A DNA stretch of 64,000 nt. Origin: Paraburkholderia silvatlantica. GTDB lineage: Bacteria > Pseudomonadota > Gammaproteobacteria > Burkholderiales > Burkholderiaceae. Where the stretch lies: contig NZ_QEOL01000003.1 in assembly GCF_003096715.1 (NCBI RefSeq), positions 62,001 to 126,000 on the forward strand. Direction: 5' to 3'. The notes beneath the pieces were generated by a model. That model did not search any database. It was not told the origin of the DNA and saw only the letters and a program-made list of their open reading frames with translations. Positions 36,089-43,302 of this stretch are shown in pieces. Position numbers and translations under genes: made by a program. How positions within the stretch are numbered: the first letter of the stretch is position 1; the number at the start of each line of letters is the position of its first letter.

Positions 36089-37225
36089 TTGAAGAGAAAA
36101 CAATTTGCCGCCGCTGCAGCCGGCGCGACCTTCGGCGTATTCGCGGCAAGCGGCGCACACGCGCAGTCGAGCGTTCAACTCTATGGCCTTATCGACCTGA
36201 GCGTCCCCACGTATCAATCGCATGCAGACGCCAACGGCAACCACGTGATCGGCATGGGCATTGCCGGCGAGCCGTGGTTCAGCGGCAGCCGCTGGGGCTT
36301 GAAGGGCGCAGAGGACATCGGCGGCGGCACGAAGGTGATCTTCCGGCTCGAGAGCGAATACCGCGCGAGCGACGGCCAGATGGAAGACCCGGGCCAGATC
36401 TTCGACCGGGACGCCTGGGTAGGTGTGGAAGACGAGCGCTTCGGCAAGGTCACGGCGGGCTTCCAGAACACTATCGCGCGTGACGCCGCGGCCATTTACG
36501 GCGACCCGTACGGCAACGCGAAGCTCACGACGGAAGAGGGCGGCTGGACCAACGCGAACAACTTCAAGCAGATGATTTTCTACGCGGCGAGCGCAACGGG
36601 CACTCGTTACAACAACGGCGTCGCGTGGAAGAAGGTGTTCGACAACGGCATCTTTGCCGCGGCGGGCTACGCGTTCGGCAATTCAACGAGCTTCGGCAAC
36701 AATGCGAACTATCAGTTCGCACTCGGCTACAACGCTCCGACGTGGACGGCCTCGACCTTCTATAACCACGTGAACCGCGACGGCAACACGAACCAGGCGT
36801 TCTCGGTTGGCGGCAACTACACGATCGGCATCGTGCGCGCCAATGCGGGCTATTTCCGCTACTGGGGCAACCAGGGCGCGCTCGGCCAGCGCCAGGACAA
36901 TGCGTGGACGGTCTCGTTCAAGCTCGTGCCGAAGGGGGCGTTCGACTACGAACTCGGTTATCAGCAAATGCGCACGCACAACGCCGCGTATAACGCCGAT
37001 GGCGATATTCCGAACGCCAACATCGGCGCGTTCGATCCCACGAGCGGGCTGCACAACGGCTTCAAGGAAACGCTCTACGGCTCGATCTTCTATCACCTGT
37101 CCAAGCGCACCGAGGTGTATCTGGCCGGCGACTACATGAAGCTGCACGGCGGCTACACGGTGGGCACGACCTTCGGTGCGACCAACCAGGTCGAAGTGAC
37201 GACGGGCGTGCGCACGCGCTTCTGA
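36089..37225 (+). CDS. Burkholderia-type general porin (Gram-negative porin superfamily)
   Basis: Outer-membrane trimeric porin of about 378 residues. The mature barrel opens 'AQSSVQLYGLIDLSVPTY', includes 'GSRWGLKGAEDIGGGTKVIFRLES' and 'RDAWVGVEDERFGKVTAGFQ' (loop and constriction region) and ends in the obligatory C-terminal Phe ('TTGVRTRF'). I prefer the TTG start at 36089, because GGAG stands six bases before it and the signal peptide ('KRKQFAAAAAGATFGVFAASGAHA') then begins directly; an ATG at 36053 would add 12 residues and lacks a good ribosome site. It follows the TctDE-like operon and probably admits the compound bound by the orphan binding protein. Confidence 0.92.
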   Translation: MKRKQFAAAAAGATFGVFAASGAHAQSSVQLYGLIDLSVPTYQSHADANGNHVIGMGIAGEPWFSGSRWGLKGAEDIGGGTKVIFRLESEYRASDGQMEDPGQIFDRDAWVGVEDERFGKVTAGFQNTIARDAAAIYGDPYGNAKLTTEEGGWTNANNFKQMIFYAASATGTRYNNGVAWKKVFDNGIFAAAGYAFGNSTSFGNNANYQFALGYNAPTWTASTFYNHVNRDGNTNQAFSVGGNYTIGIVRANAGYFRYWGNQGALGQRQDNAWTVSFKLVPKGAFDYELGYQQMRTHNAAYNADGDIPNANIGAFDPTSGLHNGFKETLYGSIFYHLSKRTEVYLAGDYMKLHGGYTVGTTFGATNQVEVTTGVRTRF

Positions 37226-37253
37226 TCCGGCTTCTCAGCGATTCTCGTAGCAT

Positions 37254-37288
37254 GCGTGGCTCGATTCGTCAGGCGAATCGAGCCACGC
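37254..37288. terminator. Porin terminator hairpin
   Basis: GCGTGGCTCGATTCG (37254-37268) and its exact complement (37274-37288) form a 15-bp stem with a 5-base loop, followed by GGTTCTTTCT. It sits 29 bases after the porin stop and 17 bases beyond the end of the convergent gene, so it may serve both. Confidence 0.8.
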
Positions 37289-37304
37289 GGTTCTTTCTGC
37301 GGCA

Positions 37305-37604
37305 TCAACCCGCATCCACGCAGGCAACGCTCGGCGCCGTATAGGCCGAGGGATAAGGCGATTCCGGTCCGCTCACGAGCCTCAAGCGCTGCGTGGCGAG
37401 GACGTCGGCTTCCACCTGCTCGCGACGCGTGAGCGTTGCCGTTTCGCCGGCAGGCTGTGATTCGTTCACGCTGCAAAGCAGATTCCTTCCGCTCGATAAC
37501 TGCACCGGCGTCTGGTAGGCCGACCCCGGCGGCGAGGCCAGCGCGCCGGCACTCCACAGCGCCGCGGCGCAAACGGCGGCGCACCCTGGCAAGACGATCT
37601 TCAT
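37305..37604 (-). CDS. Small exported protein of unknown function
   Basis: A 99-residue protein with Sec signal ('VLPGCAAVCAAALWSAGALASP', cleavage near residue 24). The mature part is about 75 residues with two cysteines ('LLCSVN' and 'SVACVD'), probably a disulfide. I do not recognise a family. GAGGAG precedes the ATG at 37604 by about eight bases. It is divergent from the carboxylate transporter and shares its long upstream region. Confidence 0.65.
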   Translation of the reverse strand: MKIVLPGCAAVCAAALWSAGALASPPGSAYQTPVQLSSGRNLLCSVNESQPAGETATLTRREQVEADVLATQRLRLVSGPESPYPSAYTAPSVACVDAG

Positions 37605-37705
37605 GGCTCGCTCCTCACATTGCGGTGATTCATCTTCTGCCAACGATCGGCGTCGTTCCAGAGCGAATTCTGAAAATCACTCTTGCCATGCCGTCAAAGG
37701 TCAGG

Positions 37706-37748
37706 CCGAGATTTCAGCCAGCGGCTCGGGTCGATTCTGAAATCTCGG
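37706..37748. promoter_or_regulatory. Inverted repeat placed as upstream activator site for the 2HCT transporter
   Basis: CCGAGATTTCAG (37706-37717) and CTGAAATCTCGG (37737-37748) are perfect 12-base inverted copies with a 19-base spacer. A third partial copy, ATTCTGAAAATC, stands at 37667-37678. The centre is about 110 bases upstream of the sigma-54 promoter, the usual place of an enhancer for a DctD/NtrC-type regulator. Such a regulator is encoded downstream at 41307. Binding is inferred. Confidence 0.7.
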
Positions 37749-37836
37749 ACCGGTAGCGGCTTCGCGACAAGTGGCGTTCCTGAAAAACATCAAGAAAATC
37801 AACGCGTTACCAATTATTCCGGAAGCCGGCACGCGC

Positions 37837-37852
37837 TGGCACGGCTACTGCT
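37837..37852 (+). promoter_or_regulatory. Sigma-54 (-24/-12) promoter of the 2HCT transporter
   Basis: TGGCAC-N5-CTGCT matches the consensus TGGCAC-N5-TTGCW at all but one position. GG and GC have the required 10-base separation. It lies 105 bases upstream of the transporter start codon. The encoded DctD-like regulator has the GAFTGA loop needed to activate sigma-54 polymerase, which supports this reading. Confidence 0.75.
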
Positions 37853-37956
37853 TTACAGAGACCCGGCGGCCTATCTCCCTCGATAGCCCGCAACCCTCAT
37901 TAAACAAGCACCGGAGACGCGACGCAGTCCGGTCGCGAAAACGAAGGAGACATCCC

Positions 37957-39333
37957 GTGCAGAACAGCGCATCCGTACCCGCCGCCTCGCAGGTGAGCCA
38001 GGCGGTCCCCGAGTCATCCCCGACGACCCAAACCCGCTTCTGGCCCGAAGGCTGGTGGAAGCTGATGGAAATCCGCATCGGCATCATTCCGCTGCCGATC
38101 TACGTGATCCTGTTTGCGCTGATCGCGGGCTTCGCGCTCACCGGCAAGGTGCCCGGCGAGATCTCGATGGCCATCGCCGTGCTCGCCTTTTGCGGCTTCA
38201 CGTGCGCCGAACTCGGCAAGCGCTTGCCGCTGTTGCGCAATATCGGCGCGGCGGCGATTCTCGCCACCTTCGTGCCCTCGGCGCTCGTGTACTACCACGT
38301 GCTGCCCAAGCCCGTGCAGCACCTCACGGTCGAGTTCACGAAGCAGACCAACTTCCTGTATCTCTTCATCGCCTCGATCATCGTCGGCAGTATTCTCAGC
38401 ATGGACCGGCGCGTGCTGATTCAAGGGTTCCTGAAGATCTTCATTCCGCTTGCGGCCGGCACGGTGGCGGCGACCATCGTGGGCACCGCCGTAGGCGCGG
38501 CGCTCGGACTCGGCGTCAAGCACACGCTGCTCTATATCGTCGTGCCGATCATGGCCGGCGGCGTGGGCGAAGGCGCGATTCCGCTTTCCGTGGGCTACTC
38601 GGAAATCATGCATGTCGCGCAAGGCGACCTGTTCGCACAGGTCTTGCCGCCCGTGATGCTCGGCAGCCTCATGGCGATCATCCTCTCGGGCATGCTCGAC
38701 ATGCTGGGCAAGCGCATGCCGCATCTCACCGGCAATGGCCGTCTGCAAGTCGGCGCGCGCGATGAACTGGCGTCGTCGAACGACGAAGTCCGCGCTCACG
38801 TGGACGTGAGCCACATCGCCGCGGCCGGCATCACGGCGATCACGCTGTACCTCATCGGCCTGATGGCGAACAAGCTGTTCGGTCTGCCCGCGCCGGTGGC
38901 GATGCTGTTCCTCGCCGTGCTCGTCAAGCTTGCGCGCGCGGTTTCGCCGCCGCTGCAGGAAGGCGCGTTCGTGGTCTACAAGTTCTTCTCGACCGCGGTC
39001 ACCTACCCGCTGCTATTCGCGATCGGCGTGGCGATGACGCCGTGGGACAAGCTCGTGGCCGCGTTCACGCTCGCCAATGTCGTGACGATCGCCGCGACCG
39101 TGGTCACCCTCATGGGCACGGGCTTCGTGGTGGGCCGCCTGATGAAGATGTACCCTATCGACACCGCAATCGTGAACGCGTGCCACAGCGGCCAGGGCGG
39201 CACCGGCGACGTGGCGATCCTCACCGCCGCCAACCGCATGCAGCTCATGCCGTTCGCGCAGATCGCCACGCGCATCGGCGGCGCCATCGTCGTGACCGTG
39301 ACGCTCATCCTGCTCGCCCATTTCGGCGCATGA
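37957..39333 (+). CDS. 2-hydroxycarboxylate transporter (2HCT/CitS-CimH family)
   Basis: Inner-membrane secondary transporter of 458 residues for citrate, malate or a related hydroxy acid, driven by Na+ or H+. The two family-specific GGxG reentrant loops are present: 'MAGGVGEGAIPLSVGYSE' near residue 210 and 'CHSGQGGTGDVAILTAANRMQL' near residue 410. About eleven helices are predicted. GTG at 37957 has AAGGAGA eight bases upstream. The preceding 300 bases carry the sigma-54 promoter and inverted repeat; the DctB/DctD-like genes follow on the same strand. The gene is therefore probably induced by its own substrate through that pair. Confidence 0.93.
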   Translation: MQNSASVPAASQVSQAVPESSPTTQTRFWPEGWWKLMEIRIGIIPLPIYVILFALIAGFALTGKVPGEISMAIAVLAFCGFTCAELGKRLPLLRNIGAAAILATFVPSALVYYHVLPKPVQHLTVEFTKQTNFLYLFIASIIVGSILSMDRRVLIQGFLKIFIPLAAGTVAATIVGTAVGAALGLGVKHTLLYIVVPIMAGGVGEGAIPLSVGYSEIMHVAQGDLFAQVLPPVMLGSLMAIILSGMLDMLGKRMPHLTGNGRLQVGARDELASSNDEVRAHVDVSHIAAAGITAITLYLIGLMANKLFGLPAPVAMLFLAVLVKLARAVSPPLQEGAFVVYKFFSTAVTYPLLFAIGVAMTPWDKLVAAFTLANVVTIAATVVTLMGTGFVVGRLMKMYPIDTAIVNACHSGQGGTGDVAILTAANRMQLMPFAQIATRIGGAIVVTVTLILLAHFGA

Positions 39334-39445
39334 CGCGCGGGTGTGCGTCCCTCGCGCGCGCCTTCGCGATGGCAGCGCCGGTGCATCCGGCGCGCGGTAT
39401 CCGCTGAATCCGCCGTCCGGCGGCAGCCAATCGACGAGGGCGAAC

Positions 39446-41317
39446 GTGCAGATGCGTTACAAGGGCATTCCATGGTGGGGATGGGCGGCGGCGGCCGTGC
39501 TGTATGTCGGTGCGGCCGCCGCCGCGGTGGAGTTCGCATGGAATCGCGCGATCGACGCGCTGGCCGACGTCGGCGAGCATCGGCTCGATCTCTACACGGC
39601 AAGCCTGAAAAGCGAGCTGGGACGCTTCGAGTTGGTCCCGGCACTGGTGGCGCGGCAGGACAGCGTGCGCGCGTTGCTCAAGGCCTCGCCCGATGAAGCG
39701 CACGGCATGTTGCCCGCAGTCGATACGTACCTCGAAGCCGTCAACAACGATGTCGGCAGCGGCGCCGTAGACGTGATCGACGCGCACGGCACGGTGGTGG
39801 CCGCGAGCAACTGGGACCAGCCGGTCAGCTTCGTCGGCACCAACGTGTCGTATCGCCCCTACTTCAAGGATGCGCTCGCAAAGGGCAGCGGCCGCTTCTT
39901 CGGCATTGGCACGAACACCGGCATTCCTGGGCTGTATTTCGCGAACGCGATCCACGATGGCGACACGGCAATCGGCGCTGCGGCCGTGAAGGTCAGCGTC
40001 GACGCGCTCGAATCCGCGTGGCGCACGCCTGGCGAGGCGGCGATCGTCGTCGACAGCAACGGCGTCATCGTGATCTCGACGCAGCCCGAATGGAAATTCA
40101 CGGCCATGCGTGCGATGACCGAGCCGCAGCAGCGCGATATCCAGGCGTCGCGCCAATACGCGGGCCGCATCGTCGAGGCGCTGCCATACCGGCGCGTCGG
40201 CGACTGGAATGACAACGCGTGGCTTGGCATCTTTCCCGACCTGCGCGACGCGGGCCGCACGGCCCGTTTTCTCGTGATGTCGCGCCCCGCGCCGCAAGGG
40301 CAGGACACGATCATGGTGCTGCTCGACACGGCGGGCGCGCGGCGGCAGCAACGGCTCGCGCTTGCGTTCGTGACGGGCGTGTTTCTGATCGCCGCGCTCT
40401 ATGCGCTGTATGCGGTGCAGCGGCGCCGCGTGATCGTGGAAAAGCTCCGGTCGCAAGAAGCCTTGCGGCGCGCGAACGACCAGCTGGAAACGACCGTGGC
40501 GCAGCGCACCGCCGCGCTAAGGGAAGCCAACGCCCAGATGCAGCGCGAGATCGCCGAGCGCGAACGTACCGAGCAGCGCTTGCGCGCCACCCAGCAGGAG
40601 GTGGTGCATGCCGGCAAGCTCGCCGTGATCGGCCAGATGGCGGCGGGGCTCACGCACGAACTGAACCAGCCGCTCGTCGCGATCCGCACGCTCTGCGACA
40701 ATGCGCGTACCTTCTTCGAGCGCAATCAGGGCGCACAGGCGAACGCCAATCTCGAGCGCGTCGGGCGCCTCGTGGACAGCATGGCAGTGCTCACGAGCGA
40801 GTTGAAGGCGTTTGCGCGCAAGCCGGAAGTCGAGCGTGTGGCGGTGTCACTTGGCGAAGCCGTCGCGCATGCACGGCTCATCTACGAGCCGCGCATTCGC
40901 GACGAAGCGGTGCGGCTCGACGTGCGGATCGCGCCGGGCACGACGGTGTATGCGGAGTCGAGTCAACTGCAACAGGTGATCGTCAATCTGCTCGGCAATG
41001 CGCTCGACGCCGTGCGCGAGGCGAGCACGCGCGTGATCGCGATGCAGGCGAGTGAGCCTGACGCGCAAGGCCGCGTGCGCTTCACAATCGAAGACAGCGG
41101 CCCCGGCATCGCGCCGGATGTGCTGGCGCACCTGTTCGAGCCGTTCGTGACGACCAAGCCGCGCGGGCAAGGTCTCGGGCTCGGGCTGGCGATCACGTCG
41201 CGCATCGTCGAAGGCTTTGGCGCGAAAATCACCGCAACGAATCGCGACGAAGGCGGAGCCCGCTTTACGATCGAATTCGCGGCAGCCGGGCCGCAAAGGA
41301 CAGAACATGGCAGATGA
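39446..41317 (+). CDS. DctB-like sensor histidine kinase
   Basis: A 623-residue kinase. A first helix (about 8-28) and a second (about 305-325) enclose a periplasmic double-PDC/CACHE sensor of about 270 residues ('VDVIDAHGTVVAASNWDQP', 'SYRPYFKDAL', 'IVVDSNGVIVIST'), as in DctB. A coiled coil follows ('RRANDQLETTVAQRTAALREAN'), then His404 in 'GLTHELNQPLVAIRT' and the ATPase lobe ('NLLGNALDAVREA', 'DSGPGI', 'GLGLGLAITSRIV'). GTG at 39446 is taken as start because GAGGG lies five bases upstream; an ATG two codons later is possible. Its end overlaps the regulator gene by 11 bases. Confidence 0.92.
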   Translation: MQMRYKGIPWWGWAAAAVLYVGAAAAAVEFAWNRAIDALADVGEHRLDLYTASLKSELGRFELVPALVARQDSVRALLKASPDEAHGMLPAVDTYLEAVNNDVGSGAVDVIDAHGTVVAASNWDQPVSFVGTNVSYRPYFKDALAKGSGRFFGIGTNTGIPGLYFANAIHDGDTAIGAAAVKVSVDALESAWRTPGEAAIVVDSNGVIVISTQPEWKFTAMRAMTEPQQRDIQASRQYAGRIVEALPYRRVGDWNDNAWLGIFPDLRDAGRTARFLVMSRPAPQGQDTIMVLLDTAGARRQQRLALAFVTGVFLIAALYALYAVQRRRVIVEKLRSQEALRRANDQLETTVAQRTAALREANAQMQREIAERERTEQRLRATQQEVVHAGKLAVIGQMAAGLTHELNQPLVAIRTLCDNARTFFERNQGAQANANLERVGRLVDSMAVLTSELKAFARKPEVERVAVSLGEAVAHARLIYEPRIRDEAVRLDVRIAPGTTVYAESSQLQQVIVNLLGNALDAVREASTRVIAMQASEPDAQGRVRFTIEDSGPGIAPDVLAHLFEPFVTTKPRGQGLGLGLAITSRIVEGFGAKITATNRDEGGARFTIEFAAAGPQRTEHGR

Positions 41318-42677
41318 GATTCGGGTGCTGGTCGTCGAGGATGACGAAAATGTCCGCATCGGCGTCGAGCAGGCGGTGGCGCTGGCGGGCTTTCCGGTGA
41401 GCGCGTATGCGTCGGCGGCCGACGCGTATGCCGACATCGCGCCGGGCGCCCCGATCGTGATCGTCTCGGACGTGCGTATGCCCGGCATCGACGGCCTGCA
41501 ACTGCTCGACCACGTAATGGCGATCGACCCGCAAATTCCGGTGCTGCTGATCAGCGGTCATGCGGACATTTCGACGGCGGTCAGCGCGATGCGCGTGGGC
41601 GCGTACGACTTCATCGAAAAGCCGTTTTCGTCCGACGTGATCGCGGGCCGCGTGGCGCGTGCGGTCGAGAAGCGGCGGCTCACGCTCGAAGTCGAGGGCC
41701 TGCGCGCATCGCTGCACAACTGGCAGGGGATCGAGGCGCTCGTGCTCGGCAAGTCGCCGGCCATGGCGGAGGTCCGCAAAAAGATTCTGCGCCTCGCGGA
41801 TACCTCCGTGTCGGTGCTGATCACCGGCGAAACGGGTACGGGCAAGGAACTGGTCGCACGCAGCCTGCACGACTTCAGCGCGCGGCGCGACGCGCATTTC
41901 GTGGCGCTGAACTGCGGCGGGTTGCCCGAGCAGGTGTTCGAGAGCGAACTGTTCGGGCACGAGGCGGGCGCGTTCACGGGCGCGATCAAGAAGCGCGTCG
42001 GCAAGATCGAATGGGCGAATGGCGGGACGCTCTTTCTCGACGAGATCGAAACGATGTCGATGCCGCTGCAGATCAAGATGCTGCGCGTGCTGCAGGAGCG
42101 CGTGGTCGAACGCCTCGGCGCAAACGAACTGATTCCGGTGGATTGCCGGATCGTCGCCGCTTCGAAGGCCGACCTCGCCGAAGTGTCTGCGCAAGGAGAC
42201 TTTCGCGCCGACCTGCTGTACCGGCTGAACGTCGCGCAGATCGAATTGCCGCCGCTGCGCGAGCGGCGCGAGGACGTGCCCCTGCTGTTCGAGCATTTCG
42301 TGCTCGCGGCCGCGCGGCGCTTCGGCACGCCGGCGCCGGTCGTGACGGCTGCGCAGGTCTCCGAACTCATGATGCACGCGTGGCCCGGCAACGTGCGCGA
42401 GCTGCAGAATGTCGCCGACCGCTTCGTGCTCGGGCTGACCGGCGACAGCCTGCTTTCCGCTGGCGCGGCTGCGCTGAAAGGAGAGACGCTGGCGGACCAG
42501 CTAGCGTATTTCGAGCGGATGCTGATCGAGAACACGCTGCGCCGCCATCGCGGCAACGTCGCCCAGACGAGCGAGGAGCTTGGGATGCCGAAGAAAACGC
42601 TTTATCACAAGCTGCGTCAGCTGAAGATCGCGGACCGCGACTCGCAGGGTGACGAGAAAGACGAGAAAGACGTCTAA
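41307..42677 (+). CDS. DctD-like sigma-54-dependent response regulator
   Basis: A 456-residue enhancer-binding protein. Receiver: Asp55 in 'VSDVRMPG', 'ISGHAD' and 'IEKPFS'. AAA+ domain: Walker A 'GETGTGKE' near 173, the sigma-54 contact loop 'GAFTGA' near 220, Walker B 'GTLFLDEIE' and the arginine finger region 'FRADLLYRLNV'. The Fis-type HTH at the end is 'NVAQTSEELGMPKKTLYHKL'. The acidic tail 'GDEKDEKDV' contains a short repeat. It overlaps the kinase gene, so the pair is co-translated. The likely target is the transporter promoter at 37837. Confidence 0.95.
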   Translation: MADEIRVLVVEDDENVRIGVEQAVALAGFPVSAYASAADAYADIAPGAPIVIVSDVRMPGIDGLQLLDHVMAIDPQIPVLLISGHADISTAVSAMRVGAYDFIEKPFSSDVIAGRVARAVEKRRLTLEVEGLRASLHNWQGIEALVLGKSPAMAEVRKKILRLADTSVSVLITGETGTGKELVARSLHDFSARRDAHFVALNCGGLPEQVFESELFGHEAGAFTGAIKKRVGKIEWANGGTLFLDEIETMSMPLQIKMLRVLQERVVERLGANELIPVDCRIVAASKADLAEVSAQGDFRADLLYRLNVAQIELPPLRERREDVPLLFEHFVLAAARRFGTPAPVVTAAQVSELMMHAWPGNVRELQNVADRFVLGLTGDSLLSAGAAALKGETLADQLAYFERMLIENTLRRHRGNVAQTSEELGMPKKTLYHKLRQLKIADRDSQGDEKDEKDV

Positions 42678-42682
42678 CCGGG

Positions 42683-43120
42683 TTAGTTGGTGCGGTACGT
42701 GGTCGTTGACGATTGCAGCCTGGTGAGCGTGCCGTTTTTGAGCCGGAACCAGCCCTCCGAGCCTTGCATCACGACTTCGTCGGGTTGCCAGAACACGCGC
42801 TTGATCGTCATGTGTGCGCTCACGTGCCGCACGAGCGGCGGATTGTGGCGAAAGTCGTACAGCACCGGGCCGTAGCCGGTCTGCACGAGCATGCGCGTAA
42901 TCGTGCTGTTGTCGTGGCCCACTTCGTCGAAATGCGCGAGCGTCTTCGCGTCGAAGCGGTCGAAGATATCCTTGCCGAGTACCGCCACGAAGTCGCGGTC
43001 GTCGCGCACGAATTGCACTGTGCCTGCGGGGGTGGAGAACGAGCCGGTCGCGTCGCTTTGCGCGTGAGCGCAGGTCGCGAACGAGGCGGCGGCGAGTGCG
43101 GCGAGTAACAGTCGTTTCAT
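42683..43120 (-). CDS. Exported protein of unknown function
   Basis: A 145-residue protein with a Sec signal ('RLLLAALAAASFATCAHAQ', cleavage near residue 20). The mature part is beta-rich ('AGTVQFVRDDRDFVAVLGKDIFDRFD', 'VRHVSAHMTIKRVFWQPDEVVMQGSEGWFRLKNGTLTRL'). I recognise no family. An ATG 12 codons upstream (43156) is possible, but the signal peptide favours 43120. It is convergent with the DctD-like gene, only five bases from its stop. Confidence 0.7.
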   Translation of the reverse strand: MKRLLLAALAAASFATCAHAQSDATGSFSTPAGTVQFVRDDRDFVAVLGKDIFDRFDAKTLAHFDEVGHDNSTITRMLVQTGYGPVLYDFRHNPPLVRHVSAHMTIKRVFWQPDEVVMQGSEGWFRLKNGTLTRLQSSTTTYRTN

Positions 43121-43215
43121 GTTTCTATCCAGTGGGTTCGCAGCATTTTCGTTCATTTCTGTTGTAGCGTCGCAAGTTTACCGCGGCAAGCGTGCTCCGC
43201 CGGCCATAAACGGAA

Positions 43216-43259
43216 GAGGCGCCCGGTCCGCTGAACAGTGTCCGCGGACCGGGCGCCTC
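43216..43259. terminator. Terminator hairpin of the glycosidase-like lipoprotein gene
   Basis: A 16-bp perfect stem (43216-43231 with 43244-43259, GAGGCGCCCGGTCCGC) with a 12-base loop lies 44 bases beyond the stop of the lipoprotein gene, read on the minus strand, followed by TTCCGTTT. Confidence 0.8.
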
Positions 43260-43302
43260 AAGGTACAGCCCTTTCGTGCGGCCGGGTGGCCGCCCGGTTC
43301 GA

